A DNA stretch of 64,000 bases from Ditylenchus dipsaci (GCA_004194705.1 SADC01000171.1:1-64000); one strand, 5' to 3'; positions 44,705-56,128 are shown, counted from the stretch's first letter. The notes: generated by a model from the letters alone, not told the origin. Made by a program: numbers and translations.

Positions 44705-44822
44705 GGGGAGGAGTAAACTGGGCCATTTCAAACTGGGCCCATTCAAACTGGGCCTAAAAATGGGCCTAGTTTTGGCCCAGTTTAATGGGCCCAGTTTGAA
44801 ATGGCCCAGTTTACTCCTCCCC
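44705..44822. mobile_element. 118-bp hAT-like palindrome, AAACTGGGCC units
   Basis: Exact 8-bp duplication TCTTTGGA (44697-44704, 44823-44830). Ends GGGGAGGAGTAAACTGGGCC / GGCCCAGTTTACTCCTCCCC. AAACTGGGCC is repeated three times in each arm. Confidence 0.9.
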
Positions 44823-45063
44823 TCTTTGGAGGGGGTGCACTTGGGGTGCTGTCATCTTAGCTACAAAACGGTACTGACATAATTTTTTTCTCAATACAGA
44901 ACAAAAAGTACAGCCAAAAAATGATCACCAAAAATTTCAGCGAAAAAATGTCCACGTCCTGTCTTAGGCCAAACGCAAAAAAAATTTTGAATTGGCGGAA
45001 AATGAAAAATGTTAAAGCACCAAAATTGCAATTATGATATGGACATTAAGGATCTAAACTGAA

Positions 45064-45069
45064 TTTATT
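45064..45069 (-). terminator. AATAAA of the NYN-like gene
   Basis: Minus-strand AACAATAAATTC lies about 65 bases after the stop at 45134. It is also retained in the duplicate exon copy near 35460. Confidence 0.65.
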
Positions 45070-45133
45070 GTTATCCACTTCCAGTGTCTGAAATCTTAAG
45101 GCAAAAAATGTTTGAGTCTCTGAAGCAGTTTGA

Positions 45134-48100
45134 TCATAACAGTGGTCTCCCTGAATCGTTTGTCTTCACCCCTGCCTTATCATGCATCAGGTCGAAAAGC
45201 AATTTTAAGTTTTTGCACTGGGTAATAAAGCTGAGTTGGAGATTGTTTAGACGGTCAAAGTCTTGCTGGCTGTTCACTGCGCTTTGGTCCAAAATTATGG
45301 TGGCTAGGGACTGGCCGGTGGAACTGAAGCTGGAAAAGAACACCAATTGTCCTTTTTGACTGAAAAATGGCTGCAGGAGGCGCTCGGGACACTGCAATAA
45401 TAAGATTTGGTTATTATTTTTTATTTTGTTAGGGAGTAAAGAATTTTCTGACAAGATATCTTTAAATCCAAGTAATCTAAAAAAAAATTTCAATATATAT
45501 ATATATATTGCGTAAAGATTTGACGGCTTTTAGGCCATTTTTGAATTCGCGTCTTTTCACGGATTTTAATTGATTTGTTGTTTGGATTTGTTCCGCACGT
45601 TTGAGGGCAAACCTTTTTTACAGATAATACACGTTTTTTTTGCAACTGATTTGCAATTTGCAGCTAATCCACACAGAGATCGAACACATTCAATTTTTTT
45701 TCCAAAAATAGTCTAATAATTTGCGGGGTTTTTTTACGATTAAAGCATTTTCGCGAAAAAAAAATCTAAAAAAAATTACCTTGGTGGCCAAGGGTTACGT
45801 TTCAGCTGCCAAATATTTTTGGGCTGCCTTGGTCTACAAGATTATTTTTTCGAAAAATTTTATTTCGCGAAAATGTTCAAATCGTGATAAAAACCCCATA
45901 GAAAAAGTATTAGACTATTTTTGGAAAAAAAATTTCGAAAGTGGTTGGTCACCCTAAAAAGTTGGTTTCCGTAAAACCCCTGTGGGTCAGCTGCAAAAAT
46001 GCAAATTAGCTGCAAAAAACGTGAATCAGCTGCAAAAAAGGTTTGTCCACGTTTGAGCCCGTCCGATCGAATTTTAGTGAATGTCTTAAAAATCTCCAAA
46101 CGTCCTTATTTTATTAAAACAAGTCATTTCTGAAAAAGGGTACTAGTGCCGTCGGGACTCCCCTTTCCCCCCCCCCCCTGCCCGACCCAAATTTTTTCTA
46201 AAGTGACCCAAAAACATATCCTATGCTACTTTTGTTTAACATAATCGAAGAAACACTTCTGGACAGTTTCTGATTCAAAGAAACTTTTTAACTTCTAAAC
46301 ATTTTGACTTTAATATCGCAATGGTGGACGGTCTTTCTATGCATTTTAGGGTCATTTTGGGTATTTACTATATTTAGACTTAGGCGAGGGTAGGCCAGAG
46401 TATGTTAAAACGGACTCAACATGTTCCTAACATACGCTAGCCTACCCTTGCCTGAGCCTAAAGCCTAAATACGGTGAATATCCAAAAAATGACCCTAAAA
46501 TACCTAAAAATGAACCATTTATCATCGAAGAATTAAAGTCAAAAATTATAAATTTTTAATCCGAAATCGATCAGAAATGTTTCTTTTATTATGTTAAGCA
46601 GAAACAAATAGCATAGGATATGTTTTTGGGTCACTTTTGAAAAAATTTGGGTGGGGGGGGGGGGGCCAACGGCACTAGTATCGGAAAAATTTCTTTTATT
46701 TTGAAGCACCTTGGTATCGGGGCTAACCAAAAAATAAGGGGCCACAACAATTTAATGCTCTGATTCGACCCCGGTGGTATCATACACACTTTTTTTGACG
46801 TGAAAATTGACAATCTGCAAAAACATATCAAGTACCTCTTCCATTCTTTTGGGGACATATTTCCGACCCAAATCTCGTTCACCGTCCGCCGAGAACACAC
46901 CAGTGTACAAATTATTAGGCATCTGCATTCTCCACTGGCTGACTGTAGTGATGAGGCAAGCTCGGTGGTTGTCCAACAGGCTTTGATACCTGGAAAAAAA
47001 CGGTAATGGTGAAAATATAGATTTTGAATTTGGGAGACTGACCATTGCTTGCTGTGCTCAGCCTGGAAGAGCATGAGCATTTTGTAGTGGGTGAGTTGTT
47101 GCAGATTTTGCTTCTCCTCCTCACTTGCATTGAATTGGCGAGAGATGATTGGGTTGAAGGTGGCTGGAAAACAGAGCACCGTGGAATGTCCTTTGGCAAG
47201 CCAGTAGAACAGGCAGCGCATTATGGCCACAAATGGAAACCTAATGGAAATGTGAAATTTGTGGTAGAAATGACTGTGAAAATGGCCGAATTGCGGCCAT
47301 ATGGCTAATTTCAAAATGGCCGGCTATTTGACCAACCCTAATTGATTCCCTCCCTTAACAATGGCCTTTAGGAACCTTTTCAGCCAATAAGGGCGGAATT
47401 TGACAGCTGAAAGGGAGCGGGCAACTTGTGTGACTAGAAATTTTAACTCTAGTAGCGAATACCGGGGGGGGGGGGACTGTTACTCGCTACTAGCGCCGAA
47501 ATTTCTTTGATATATGGCTCAGTGGATAAGCGTTCCTGTTTTATGGCCCAAAATAGTGCCCAGGTTAGATCCCACCTGCTGGCACGCTAGTTTTTTTTGC
47601 TTGTTTGACTAATTTATAGGGTATTTCGACTTTTTTAGCGGCAGATCAGGGATTACCGACCCCAATTGCCCTTATGCATTGGTCAAACAAGCCAAAATAA
47701 ATAGCATGCCACCAGGTGGAATCGAACCTGTGCACCATTTTGGGTCAAAAACACGAACGCTTATGGACTGCGTAATGGATTAAGAAAATTTCTAGTCACA
47801 CAAGTTGCTCGCTACCTTTAAATACCGCGACAAAATTCCATAGCCAAATTGCTCGGGCAATATAATATTCCATTTAAATCACAATCAACCTCTATAATGA
47901 GAAACTTTTATTTCCGCCTCAAGTTCGCTTCCACCAGAGTCCGACACTTTTTCGCCCCAGATTTGCCCCAGTAGTTTTCAAATGTTCTAGCCCGAACAAT
48001 TGCGAGAATCCACATTTTATCAATTATTTTTTAAAATTGCATCAGTTTGCCGAAATGACCCGCGCCGCTCGATATAACTTATATCAAACGGCGCGGGTCT

Positions 48101-51100
48101 TGATTAGTAAAATGGGAATTCTCGCAATTTTTCGGGCCAGACCAGTCAAAAACTAATGGCAAAGACTCAAAACCTGGGGTAAAAAGCAGTGTTTCGATAA
48201 GTTCACTCCGAGTAAGAATCTCACTGAGAATTCTCATCGAAAATCTCACTCACTCTCAGTCACTGGACTTTTTACAGTTCTCAATCTCACTCAATTACAG
48301 GCTACAAAAACATCCTTATCGAAACACTGTTAAAAAGTGTCGGACCCAGGCGGGAAAGATGTCGAATGGAGGTTCGTTATCTCAAGCATCGACCGTACTT
48401 AAAATTAAAATAATTCTAAAAACCTACTCAGGAGTGGAGCAGTCGGTAGAGCAGCAGTTCCTATAGGCCTTGACCACCCCTATACCATCGATCACAATAG
48501 GGCGCAGGAAGGGAGGAGTGCAGGTGTTCAGGGTCGGCAGGAACACCTAAAATATGCCTGTAAATAAGCCAAATAAGCAAAAATAGCTAACCCTTTTGTT
48601 TTCCAACACCCCACTGGTTGCAAGGTGTAGTCGAAGATGATGGCTTGTCTGGGCAACAACTTATTTTCCATTTTGTCCTCCTCTTCAAGATGCCCACCTG
48701 AAATCTCAGTTTTGAGTAGCAACACAATTGTGGACAAAACTAACTGTGGGAAGCACCTGGTTTGCGATCATCGTCAACTTCCAAGAGCACCAGGTCATCC
48801 ACTTCATCCACCAAATTTATGAGATTCACTAAAAAAAATTTGCTTTTGACTATAATCTGACCGGCCCGATTTTGTTTCAAAAGTCTAGTTTCTATCATTT
48901 CTTGAGCATTTTTTCCAAAAATTTGGCTAATATCTTTACCACACCCGGAATACATTATGTTTGTAAAGTCGTTAAAATCAAGCCAGAGCTCAGAGAAATT
49001 GCTTGCTCGAGGCAGAAAAATTACTAGTGGGATTAAGGTGAAAAAAAAAAGTGGCTAAAATAAAGGAATTTTCACTGGGTAGAATGAAAGTGAATTGAGT
49101 GGGTGGGGTAAAGGTAAAGTTCTCCAAAATTTACATGAAGTCTGAATTTGACCATCAAATTATTGAGTTCCAACAGCAAATTTTATATTGTCATATTTCT
49201 TGTGAGGGTTTTTTTTCTAAGTTTAAAATTTTTTTATTAGCATGAAGTCCTGGTTATTAGCTTTCTAAGCAGCTATCAAATTTTGCTAATTCCTCTAAAT
49301 ATCAATATTTCTAAAATCATTTAGCTGAATTTGATATCTCATAAGAAAGTCAAGATCCAGCGCATTTTTTTGTATAAAAATAACAAAAAAAATCCCATAA
49401 GAAATCTGTCACTAAAAAATTTGTTGGTGTAATTTAGTAATTCGCTGGTGAAATTCAGACCTTTCAAGGAGCGATTTAATTTCAGCCGACAAAAATATTT
49501 CTAACATGCCGAAGAGGCGCTATTTGGCGCCTAAACAATAATTTTGAACAATTTTTGGGTCTCGGGTTCGAATACGGTCCTGCAATGCCCCTTTTGAGCA
49601 ACTTATGTGGACAAACTTTTGATTTCATAGGTTAAATATCATTTTTGATGCGTTTTTCGAGCTCTACGCCATCGATTTACCCTAAAAAACATAAAATAAA
49701 CAATTTTGAAAACAAAAATTTTTTTGACGAAAAGTATGCCTTGGTCCCCCAAGGCACATGGGCTAGCGATTTTCGAAAATGTCATTTTTAGGGGCGATCT
49801 TGAAATAATTAGCGGCTTTTTTTCTCATTAGCTTTCTCAGCACGAGAAACTGGATAGGACGTGACAAAAAATAATCCAAGTGATCATCCATAAGTGGGTT
49901 AAAAAACGTCATGGACAAACAAATAGCGTGACAGAGAACCGATAAAAATACTATACAGTCAAACCTCGCTATAGTGGCACCCCTGGGACCAGCCTCAGGG
50001 TGCCATTATATTGGGGTGCCACTATAGCGAAGGGTGCTGGACCGAAACAATTTGCAAGTGCCACTATATCGAGGGTCGATACTAAAACAGGTCAATTGCA
50101 TCTCAAATACCAAGTTTTCAATGAACAGTCTACGAATGTACACCGGTGACGACTTTAAGGGTTTCGTTTGATGTACAGTCGAGTCTCGATATAACGCGAC
50201 CCCGATATAACGCGAGTCTCGATATAACGCGACTTTTCAAAGCAGCTATTTGGCCAGAAGTAAAGAAAAATGACTTAACTAAACCCTTGATATAACGCGA
50301 CCCCCGTTGGCCGGTCCAAGGGTCGCGTTATATCGAGACTCGACTGTACTTGATAGTTTTGATTAATATGATATTTGAATGAAGGGCATATTGAAGTAGT
50401 GAAAAAAACCCCTTTTTAACAGCTGTAATTGATGCTTCGACGTGAATTCAACCCACAGGTAGCTCACACTCCATAGATAACCCGCACCCATAGATAACCC
50501 GCTCCAGCGTATAACCCGTGGGTTATACTCGGAAATTTAGGGTAGTATCAAACAAGAACAAACGAGACTGAAAAAATTTTGAAGAAGAAATGAATAATGA
50601 ATGCCTAAACATTTGTCTTGCAGGTTTTCTTGTTTGACTTCGAAGGTGCCACTATATTGAGAGTAAATTCATAACTCGGGACTAAATAAAGTGCCACTAT
50701 AGTGGAAGTGCCACTATATCGAGGCGCCACTATAGTGGGATGTCAGTTTGCCTTATTTAAGGCGAAACCAATCAAATCGGTCCCAGGCTGCCACTATAGT
50801 GGGAGTGCCACTATAGCGAAGTTTGACTGTATGTAGATATTGATATTTTGATAAATGTTGCACAGATAACTGTTTTCTCCGGGAATTTTTTTTACAACTC
50901 CATAATCAACAAAAACCTACTTTCATCAGCCATTTTCATAGTTTCTATGAGACTTTCTGGATCTGGCTGTTGCTCCATTTGAGTCCTTCTTGATGTTTTA
51001 GCTGTCCTACTTTTCAGCTTTCTTCCATTTTCCATAGCAGAAGAGAGTTTGGCTGACTGGGCTTGGTTGTAACATTCAGAAGTGGATGGGAGTTGCCAGG

Positions 51101-51122
51101 AGTCATAGGGATGGCAATTCAT
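45134..51122 (-). CDS. Regnase/NYN-domain-like protein (7 exons, 426 aa)
   Basis: Exons (minus): 51122-50921, 49023-48757, 48697-48615, 48546-48428, 47240-47043, 46989-46836, 45391-45134. With donor CCAgtgggg for exon 3 every phase agrees. Residues about 197-205 (FLRPIVIDG) and 225-254 (FPFVAIMRCLFYWLAKGHST) resemble the first strand and helix of the Zc3h12a/NYN ribonuclease fold (LRPVVIDG...GIxLAVxxFLKRGH). The first Asp is kept, but the later acidic pair (YDD) and the SND motif are not visible, so catalysis is doubtful. The N-terminus is Lys/Arg-rich and probably disordered; no CCCH zinc finger is seen. Introns carry a TTAGGC-type palindrome (46139-46681), a tRNA-arm palindrome (47385-47845), nested pogo-like and hAT-like elements (47885-48385) and a pogo-like pair (49960-50832). 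The start could instead be the Met of MENGRKL. Confidence 0.55.
46139..46681. repeat. Palindrome in NYN-like gene intron 6
   Basis: GGTACTAGTGCCGTCGGG and the inverse CCAACGGCACTAGTATC form the ends. CAAAAACATATCCTATGC / GCATAGGATATGTTTTTG lies inside. The centre pairs TTTAGACTTAGGCGAGGGTA with TACCCTTGCCTGAGCCTAAA around GTATGTTAAAACGGAC / GTTCCTAACATACGC. Confidence 0.75.
47385..47845. repeat. Palindrome with tRNA-like arms, copy B
   Basis: Outer arms: GCAACTTGTGTGACTAGAAA / TTTCTAGTCACACAAGTTGC. Left module (+): TGGCTCAGTGGATAAGCG (A-box-like, 47523) and GGTTAGATCCC (B-box-like, about 47562). The right module is inverted (GGTGGAATCGAACC, 47713). The central phrase GATCAGGGATTACCGACCCC is shared with copy A. 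It lies in NYN-like gene intron 4. Confidence 0.75.
47885..48385. mobile_element. Aged pogo-like palindrome with nested element
   Basis: CCTCTATAATGAGAAAC... and GTTCGCTTCCACCAGAGTCC at the left pair with GGACCCAGGCGGGAAAG... at the right. The centre is CCCGCGCCGCTCGATATAA / TTATATCAAACGGCGCGGG. A hAT-like MITE is inserted at 48187-48329. Confidence 0.7.
48187..48329. mobile_element. hAT-like MITE with TCTCACTC units
   Basis: The flanks GTAAAAAG / TTAAAAAG match at 7 of 8 bases. The ends CAGTGTTTCGATAAG / CTTATCGAAACACTG are perfect. The interior repeats AGAATCTCACT-like units. Confidence 0.85.
49024..49959. other. NYN-like gene intron 1, left part
   Basis: No exon found. Contains a B-box-like GGGTTCGAATAC near 49567 and GCCTTGGTCCCCCAAGGC at 49739-49756, an 18-bp perfect palindrome of the window-wide motif. 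Confidence 0.45.
49960..50832. mobile_element. pogo-like element with a second one nested
   Basis: Outer ends: ACAGTCAAACCTCGCTATAG / CTATAGCGAAGTTTGACTGT. Arms carry many GTGCCACTATAG-type repeats. Nested inside at 50173-50348 is a complete smaller element with ends ACAGTCGAGTCTCGATATAA / TTATATCGAGACTCGACTGT. No transposase. Confidence 0.85.
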
Positions 51123-51269
51123 TTATGCAGTTCGGGTCGGCAGCCAAGTCTTAAAATAATTTATCAAATTTTGTTTTATAAAAAAATAATAATTTTATTG
51201 AGGTCAAAAAAGATGCCAACAAAAATTTCCATTTAGGACAAAAATTGATAAAAAGAGAGTGAAAATATT

Positions 51270-51595
51270 GGCATTGAACTGCATCTATGATGGAATATAC
51301 ACAGATCGATTTTTCTTGCCGAAAATATTTTTTTGGTATATAATGTCACAATCACTATTTTTGCTTGGTCCTCCCTGTGGTTCGGGTCCTGGTCTTCAGA
51401 TGGCCTCTGGAAAAGTAAGGTTCAAACCCTAGGGAGGACCGAGCAAAACTCGTGATTTTGACATTATATACCAAACAAATACTGTTTACGAGAATAATTG
51501 ATTAGTGAAAACATAATTCCAAAAAATGTCCTATAGAAAAAGTTGTGGCCGTTTCAAAACAGCCGAATTTCTTGGAACACCGTGTATAACGCACC
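51270..51595. mobile_element. Palindromic MITE, CAAGAAATTCGGCTG end
   Basis: CCGAATTTCTTGGAACACCG at the right matches the family at 14579-14938. The centre pairs GCTTGGTCCTCCCTGTGG with TAGGGAGGACCGAGC. The left end is decayed. Confidence 0.65.
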
Positions 51596-51599
51596 TCAT

Positions 51600-51872
51600 G
51601 TACCGTAAAACTCTAATAATAGCCCACCCCCCCCTCCCCTCGTTCAAAATCGTGTTTGTGGCATTGCATTTTTGACCAACTTTTTGAAGACTGCTATTAT
51701 ACAAATTACCACCCATTTTGTAGCCAGTGATATGAGCTACAAAATGTGTGGTAACTTGCCTAAGACAATTTTTGAAAAAAGGTCTTTAACACAATACCAA
51801 AAACAAGATTTTGATACAGGGGTGTGGGGGGGTTGGTGGAAGTAGGGCTACTATTAGAGGTTTTACGGTAAC
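51600..51872. mobile_element. TACCGTAAAACTCTAATAAT MITE
   Basis: The ends TACCGTAAAACTCTAATAAT and CTATTAGAGGTTTTACGGTA are inverted. The interior has ATTTTGTAGCCAGTGATAT / ATGAGCTACAAAATGTG. Confidence 0.75.
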
Positions 51873-52557
51873 TTATTTTTTTCGACAATGCGAAAAAGAG
51901 GAGTCCAAGAGAAAAAGGTAAAATGGGGAAGAAACGTGGGTCTTTTTTCTACCTCAGGCAAAAAAGTGACTAGCGTTTGCTGCTACAAAATGACCAAAAA
52001 TTATGTATTCGGCACGACGATAATTCCGCCGTAGACCATTCCGCGAAGGATAATTCCGCGATGGATAATTTTGCCAGAAGAATCTGAAATTGGACAGAAA
52101 GTTAAAATTTGAAGATGGTGAATCTGTAATCGACCATGCTGAACACAAATCCGGTGTCAGAATCAGGTTTTTACTAACAGGAACGACAAAAATTGAAATT
52201 TTGCGAAATTATCCGTCGCGGAATTGTCTCCCGCAAAATTCTCGCCGTGACATTTATTCTCTAAGCCAAAAAGAGGAAGAATCATTTTTTCCCCAGGGCA
52301 GTCACGTTCCTGCCCTCTTTTTCGTCTTTTTTTCATAACCTTATTTCATGAACCCTTTATTTTCGCATTGTCTAAAAAAATTATTTGAGGCGCGTTATAT
52401 CTTATCTTAAGGAGAAAATTATTATACACAGATATTACATGCATTAATTGCCATCGATCACAAAACTGATGAATGAACACTGATCAAAAAGACATTTGAT
52501 CAAATAACTTATTTAAACAATCACTTGTTGGAATTTCAAAATGTTTAGCCAATCGTA
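51873..52557. other. Intergenic; weak inverted repeat
   Basis: CGACGATAATTCCGCC...GGATAATTCCGCGATGG and CGAAATTATCCGTCGCGGAA are inverted AATTCCGCG units around 52010-52240, probably an aged element. No gene. Confidence 0.45.
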
Positions 52558-52702
52558 TACCGTATTTCCTCTAATAGAGCCTTCTGGAGCTCTATTTTTT
52601 GGATGCCCAAAATTCTTGAAATTGTGAATCAAAAATGGTCCTAACTCTGAAATTCTAGTCAAAAACAAGGGAGGGGGGCTCTATTAGAAGAAAATAAGGT
52701 AT
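52558..52702. mobile_element. TACCGTATTTCCTCTAATA MITE
   Basis: TACCGTATTTCCTCTAATAG pairs with CTATTAGAAGAAAATAAGGTA. The interior GAGCCTTCTGGAGCTC is close to the copy at 34466. Confidence 0.8.
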
Positions 52703-53109
52703 CTGGTCAAAGAACATTTGATCTAGCCCTCTTATCATCAGAAACGATAATGATCTTCTCCGACTTTATCTTCTTAGGCACAACACCCATGCCAGACACA
52801 TACCATACCTCAGGATAGGTACATATTCTGAGGGGTCATCTGTCTCAAATCAAAAAAATTTTAGTTTTTTACATGACTTCGGCGAGATTTCAAACCATGG
52901 TATACTACCCAAAATTTTACAATCAAATATTACATTCAAACTAGCGATGCTTAGAGTTGAGAGACTTGGGATCACTAGCACAGGTGATGACAAAAAGTAG
53001 AGCTTTCGCACCACAAGGGTTTGCAGTTATGGTTTTGTAGGAGAGAAGTTGTGCCACTGCAGTCACTTTCTGGACGCATATTCGATTTCTGAGAATATTG
53101 AAATTACAA
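52703..53109. other. Intergenic, no gene seen
   Basis: No supported exon or element border. Confidence 0.4.
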
Positions 53110-53410
53110 AACGGAAAAAATGCCCGCGTTTGGGAAAAAAGTGCCCGCGTTTTTTCGTTCTAGTCAAAAAGGCGAAAAAGTGCCCGCTTTCTGTAAAAAT
53201 GTGCCCGCTTTTTTGTGAAACCGCTTTATGACAAGGACTGAGTCTGCAGTTTTAGCAACTGTATGATTTATTTACTGCAAAATACTGCACTTTCAGCTTC
53301 AATTTTTTTTCACAAATATTTTTTCACAAAATGCGGTCAGTTTTCCACAAAAAGATGGTACTTTTTCGAAAAAACGGGCACTTTTTCCCCAAACGCGGAC
53401 ATTTTTCCGT
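53110..53410. repeat. Inverted repeat with GTGCCCGC units
   Basis: Four units of AAAAGTGCCCGCGTTT on the left face AAACGGGCACTTTTTC and AACGCGGACATTTTT on the right. The design resembles the iterated subterminal motifs of the hAT-like elements. Confidence 0.65.
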
Positions 53411-53549
53411 ACCGTCCATATTAAAAATAGCATGGAATAGAATTGCATTGGCGCAAAGTGATTTGACGCACTCTTCTCCTGCCAAATTTTTTATTTCTGT
53501 AAACGCAGATCGGCTCAGCTTTTGATGAAATTTTTTTGGCATATGAAGT

Positions 53550-53670
53550 CAAAAGCACGATTTTTTCTTGGTCCCCTGTGGTTTAGGCCTTATCCATTCA
53601 GAGACCATCCATTGGCCAGAGCCCAAACCACAGGGGACCAATTAAAAATCGCGTTTTTTACTTTATAAGC
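53550..53670. repeat. Palindrome, TTGGTCCCCTGTGG type
   Basis: CTTGGTCCCCTGTGGTTTAG pairs with CCAAACCACAGGGGACCAA. Related palindromes are at 14683-14830, 21330-21385 and 51355-51450. Confidence 0.65.
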
Positions 53671-53856
53671 TAAAAAAATCTTTCAAATTTCCATATTTTT
53701 CAAATGCAATCCTTACGATTTCCGGCACTGTTTTTCTTCTGATTCAGATTTTCGTTCCGACTTTTTTGTCTTCCGTGCCACTCCTGATCCCTAGCCAGCA
53801 AAAATTTTAGCTTTAGATGCTGAAAACAGATCTAAACACCGGATAATAGATACATA

Positions 53857-54892
53857 AACTGGGACACGGACGTTTGTGTCTAAGGCCGTTTGTGTCTAAT
53901 TTTTTAGATAACTTAATTTATTTTTATTGACTTTTTTTCATCATTAAACCACAGTCAACCCCTAACATAGTGACACTTTGTGACACCTTCAATATACTGA
54001 CACCTTATTGTCGGTTAACACACAGGTGTTGGTACTCAGATAATGGTCCTCAGGCAGCTATTCCCGAATGGTCCCACTTTGGTGCTGGTACTCATGTAAT
54101 GGTATTCTGGGGCGTTAAGCGAATCAATCCACATCCCGTATTGGTCCATACACGAATTGATCCATACTTTTAAAATTCAGGCATTAGGAATTTTTTTGTC
54201 TGAACCAACCTAACCAGGCGGTCGTCCACTTGGAGCAACTTTTTTTTGAATTTTCGGGTATTAAAACCTGTTTTCTTGATCAACTCGGGCATGCTGAGAA
54301 TGGTTTGATAGTGGTAAAATGGCGTTTCGTCGGGTATTTTTTTGGTTTTAGGAGATAATTGATTTTACAAAAATTCGATTATACCGAAACTCAAAAAATA
54401 CCCTACAAAACGGCATCCTAACAATATCAAACCAAATTCAGCATGTCCAAATTAGTCCAGAAAATAAAGTTTGGAACTTGAAAAACGAAAAAAAAATTTT
54501 TGATCCAAGTGGACGACCACTTGGCTTAGTTGGTTCTGACTTGAAAATATAAATTCCCATAAAATTTTTGTTTGGAGTAGTTTTGGATGGTTTCGAGTGT
54601 TTTTTGTTGGTTTTAAGTGTGTTGGGTACTTTTAGTTGGGTTTGGAGGTTTTGGGAGTCTTGAGGTGGTTTGAGTGGTTTAGGGTGGTTCAGACACATTC
54701 TAAAATTTTTCGAAAAAACAACAAGGGGACCAAAGCAACTTTTGAATAAAAAATTGACGAAACGTCTATTTACCGTAATTTACATTGCGAGGGTGAGGGG
54801 TAGGAGTGCACAATACAAATGAATTAGGTTATGTAAAAATTAGACACAAACGGCCTTAGACACAAACGGTTTTAGACACAAACGGGGTGTAC
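53857..54892. mobile_element. Element with GTTTGTGTCTAA repeats, in copy 1
   Basis: The ends repeat GTTTGTGTCTAAGGCCGTTT on the left and TAGACACAAACGGCCTTAG on the right. Copy 2 reads straight across at 55966-55972 (ATACATGGAC). ACAT flanks both ends here. A second palindrome (about 54214-54540, CCAGGCGGTCGTCCACTTGG) is nested. Confidence 0.75.
54214..54540. mobile_element. Nested palindrome, GGTCGTCCACTTGG ends
   Basis: CCAGGCGGTCGTCCACTTGG pairs with CCAAGTGGACGACCACTTGG. Inside, AAACCTGTTTTCTTGATC-type arms run toward GGTTTGATAGTG. It is related to 5208-5500. Confidence 0.8.
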
Positions 54893-55051
54893 CCACATGG
54901 ACTTTATTGGAATTTTTTGAAAGTGCCTAGTCACCCCGTGGTTTTAGATAAATTTGCGCCAAAAAGGCTATCGTATGACGTAATAAGTGCTGGAGCCGAA
55001 TCTCGGGAATTTTTATATAAACGTATGCCTATTTAAATTACCAAAATTCAG

Positions 55052-55228
55052 GTAGAAGTAGCTGGCAAAAAAGCTATGATCATCCCATTTGCCACCCTTG
55101 GTATCCTTGCTGCTATAATGGCCCTTCTATTTTTGCCTGAAACTAAAGGTCTGGCCCTTCAAGAGACTATTGAAGAAGCTGAAGGCACCAGCGGCCAACA
55201 CGAACTCCAGCCATTACACTACAAATGA
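55052..55228 (+). CDS. SLC22-like transporter, last exon, copy 1
   Basis: Preceded by an intact acceptor AAAATTCAG. It reads VEVAGKKAMIIPFATLGILA, then AIMALLFLPETKGLALQETI, and ends LQPLHYK. A final membrane helix followed by LPETKGxxLQETIEEAE is the signature C-terminus of organic ion transporters of the SLC22/major facilitator family. 58 codons, stop TGA, AATAAA at 55236. No upstream exons of this transporter were found in the window, so either they lie far off or this is a stranded exon. Copy 2 has lost the acceptor AG, so this one is the better candidate for use. Confidence 0.65.
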   Translation, partial: VEVAGKKAMIIPFATLGILAAIMALLFLPETKGLALQETIEEAEGTSGQHELQPLHYK

Positions 55229-56128
55229 CCATCAAAATAAAGAAAATCAGGCAGAATTACAGGGTGAACCAAAAAAATTTTACCATTTTTTTTATTTCAG
55301 TTCTAATTTTTTCTAAATTTTCGTTACTGTTTTTTGTGAACAGTGTATTCATACATATTTTTTGTGTTTTCTTGATCTTAGGTAGCTCACAGGTAGCTTA
55401 AGTACTGTCATCGATTTTCCTGGGGAAATCGATGGGGCGAGAGGTTACATACACCAATTTTTAAAAATGGTAAAGTTTTTAAATTCACTATGTATATATA
55501 GTTAGGTCTCTATCGCCTCCTCCTCTAACTGTTTGATTGACTTCCTATAAGGGTTTGGTTGCTTTTCAGAGTCTGAATTTCATGAGGAATCAAATGCACA
55601 TGTTTTCACACAAAAATCGCTTCCGAAAATTGGATAGCTTGCGAAGATTGAACACAACGAGAAAATCGTATCTTGGAAGGGTAGGACGGCAAGGAATCAA
55701 ATATGTTAAAAATAGGTCAATTTTCAAAAAATTGGGTCAAGTTTAGGTGATTTCGTAAACTTTGAAGAAAATAACTAACTTGGAAAAAAATTTGGCAATT
55801 TTTTTTCGGAAATTTTTTGAATTTCCGATTTCCGGCACTCTTTTTCTTCTGATTCATATTTTTGTTCCGACTTTTTTTGTCTTCCGTGCCACTCCTGATC
55901 CCTAGCCAGCAAAAATTTTAGCTTTAGATGCTGAAAACAGATCTAAACACCGGATAATAGATACATGGACTTTATTGGAATTTTTTTGAAAGTGCCTAGT
56001 CACCCCGTGGTTTTAGATAAATTTGCGCCAAAAAGGCTATCGTATGACGTAATAAGTGCTGGAGCCGAATCTCGGGAATTTTTTATATAAACGTATGCCT
56101 ATTTAAATTTCCCAAATTCGGGTGGAAG

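Noticed and set aside
46380..46480. Telomere-like TTAGGC repeats
   Set aside because: TTAGGC-like words occur singly inside hairpins of the CCTTGGTCCCC family, never as a tandem array.
46631..47314. A single 227-codon minus-strand frame
   Set aside because: It spans NYN-like exons 5 and 6, but the intervening GGTCAGT...TTCCAG intron and the phases across seven exons fit better; only the exon parts were kept.
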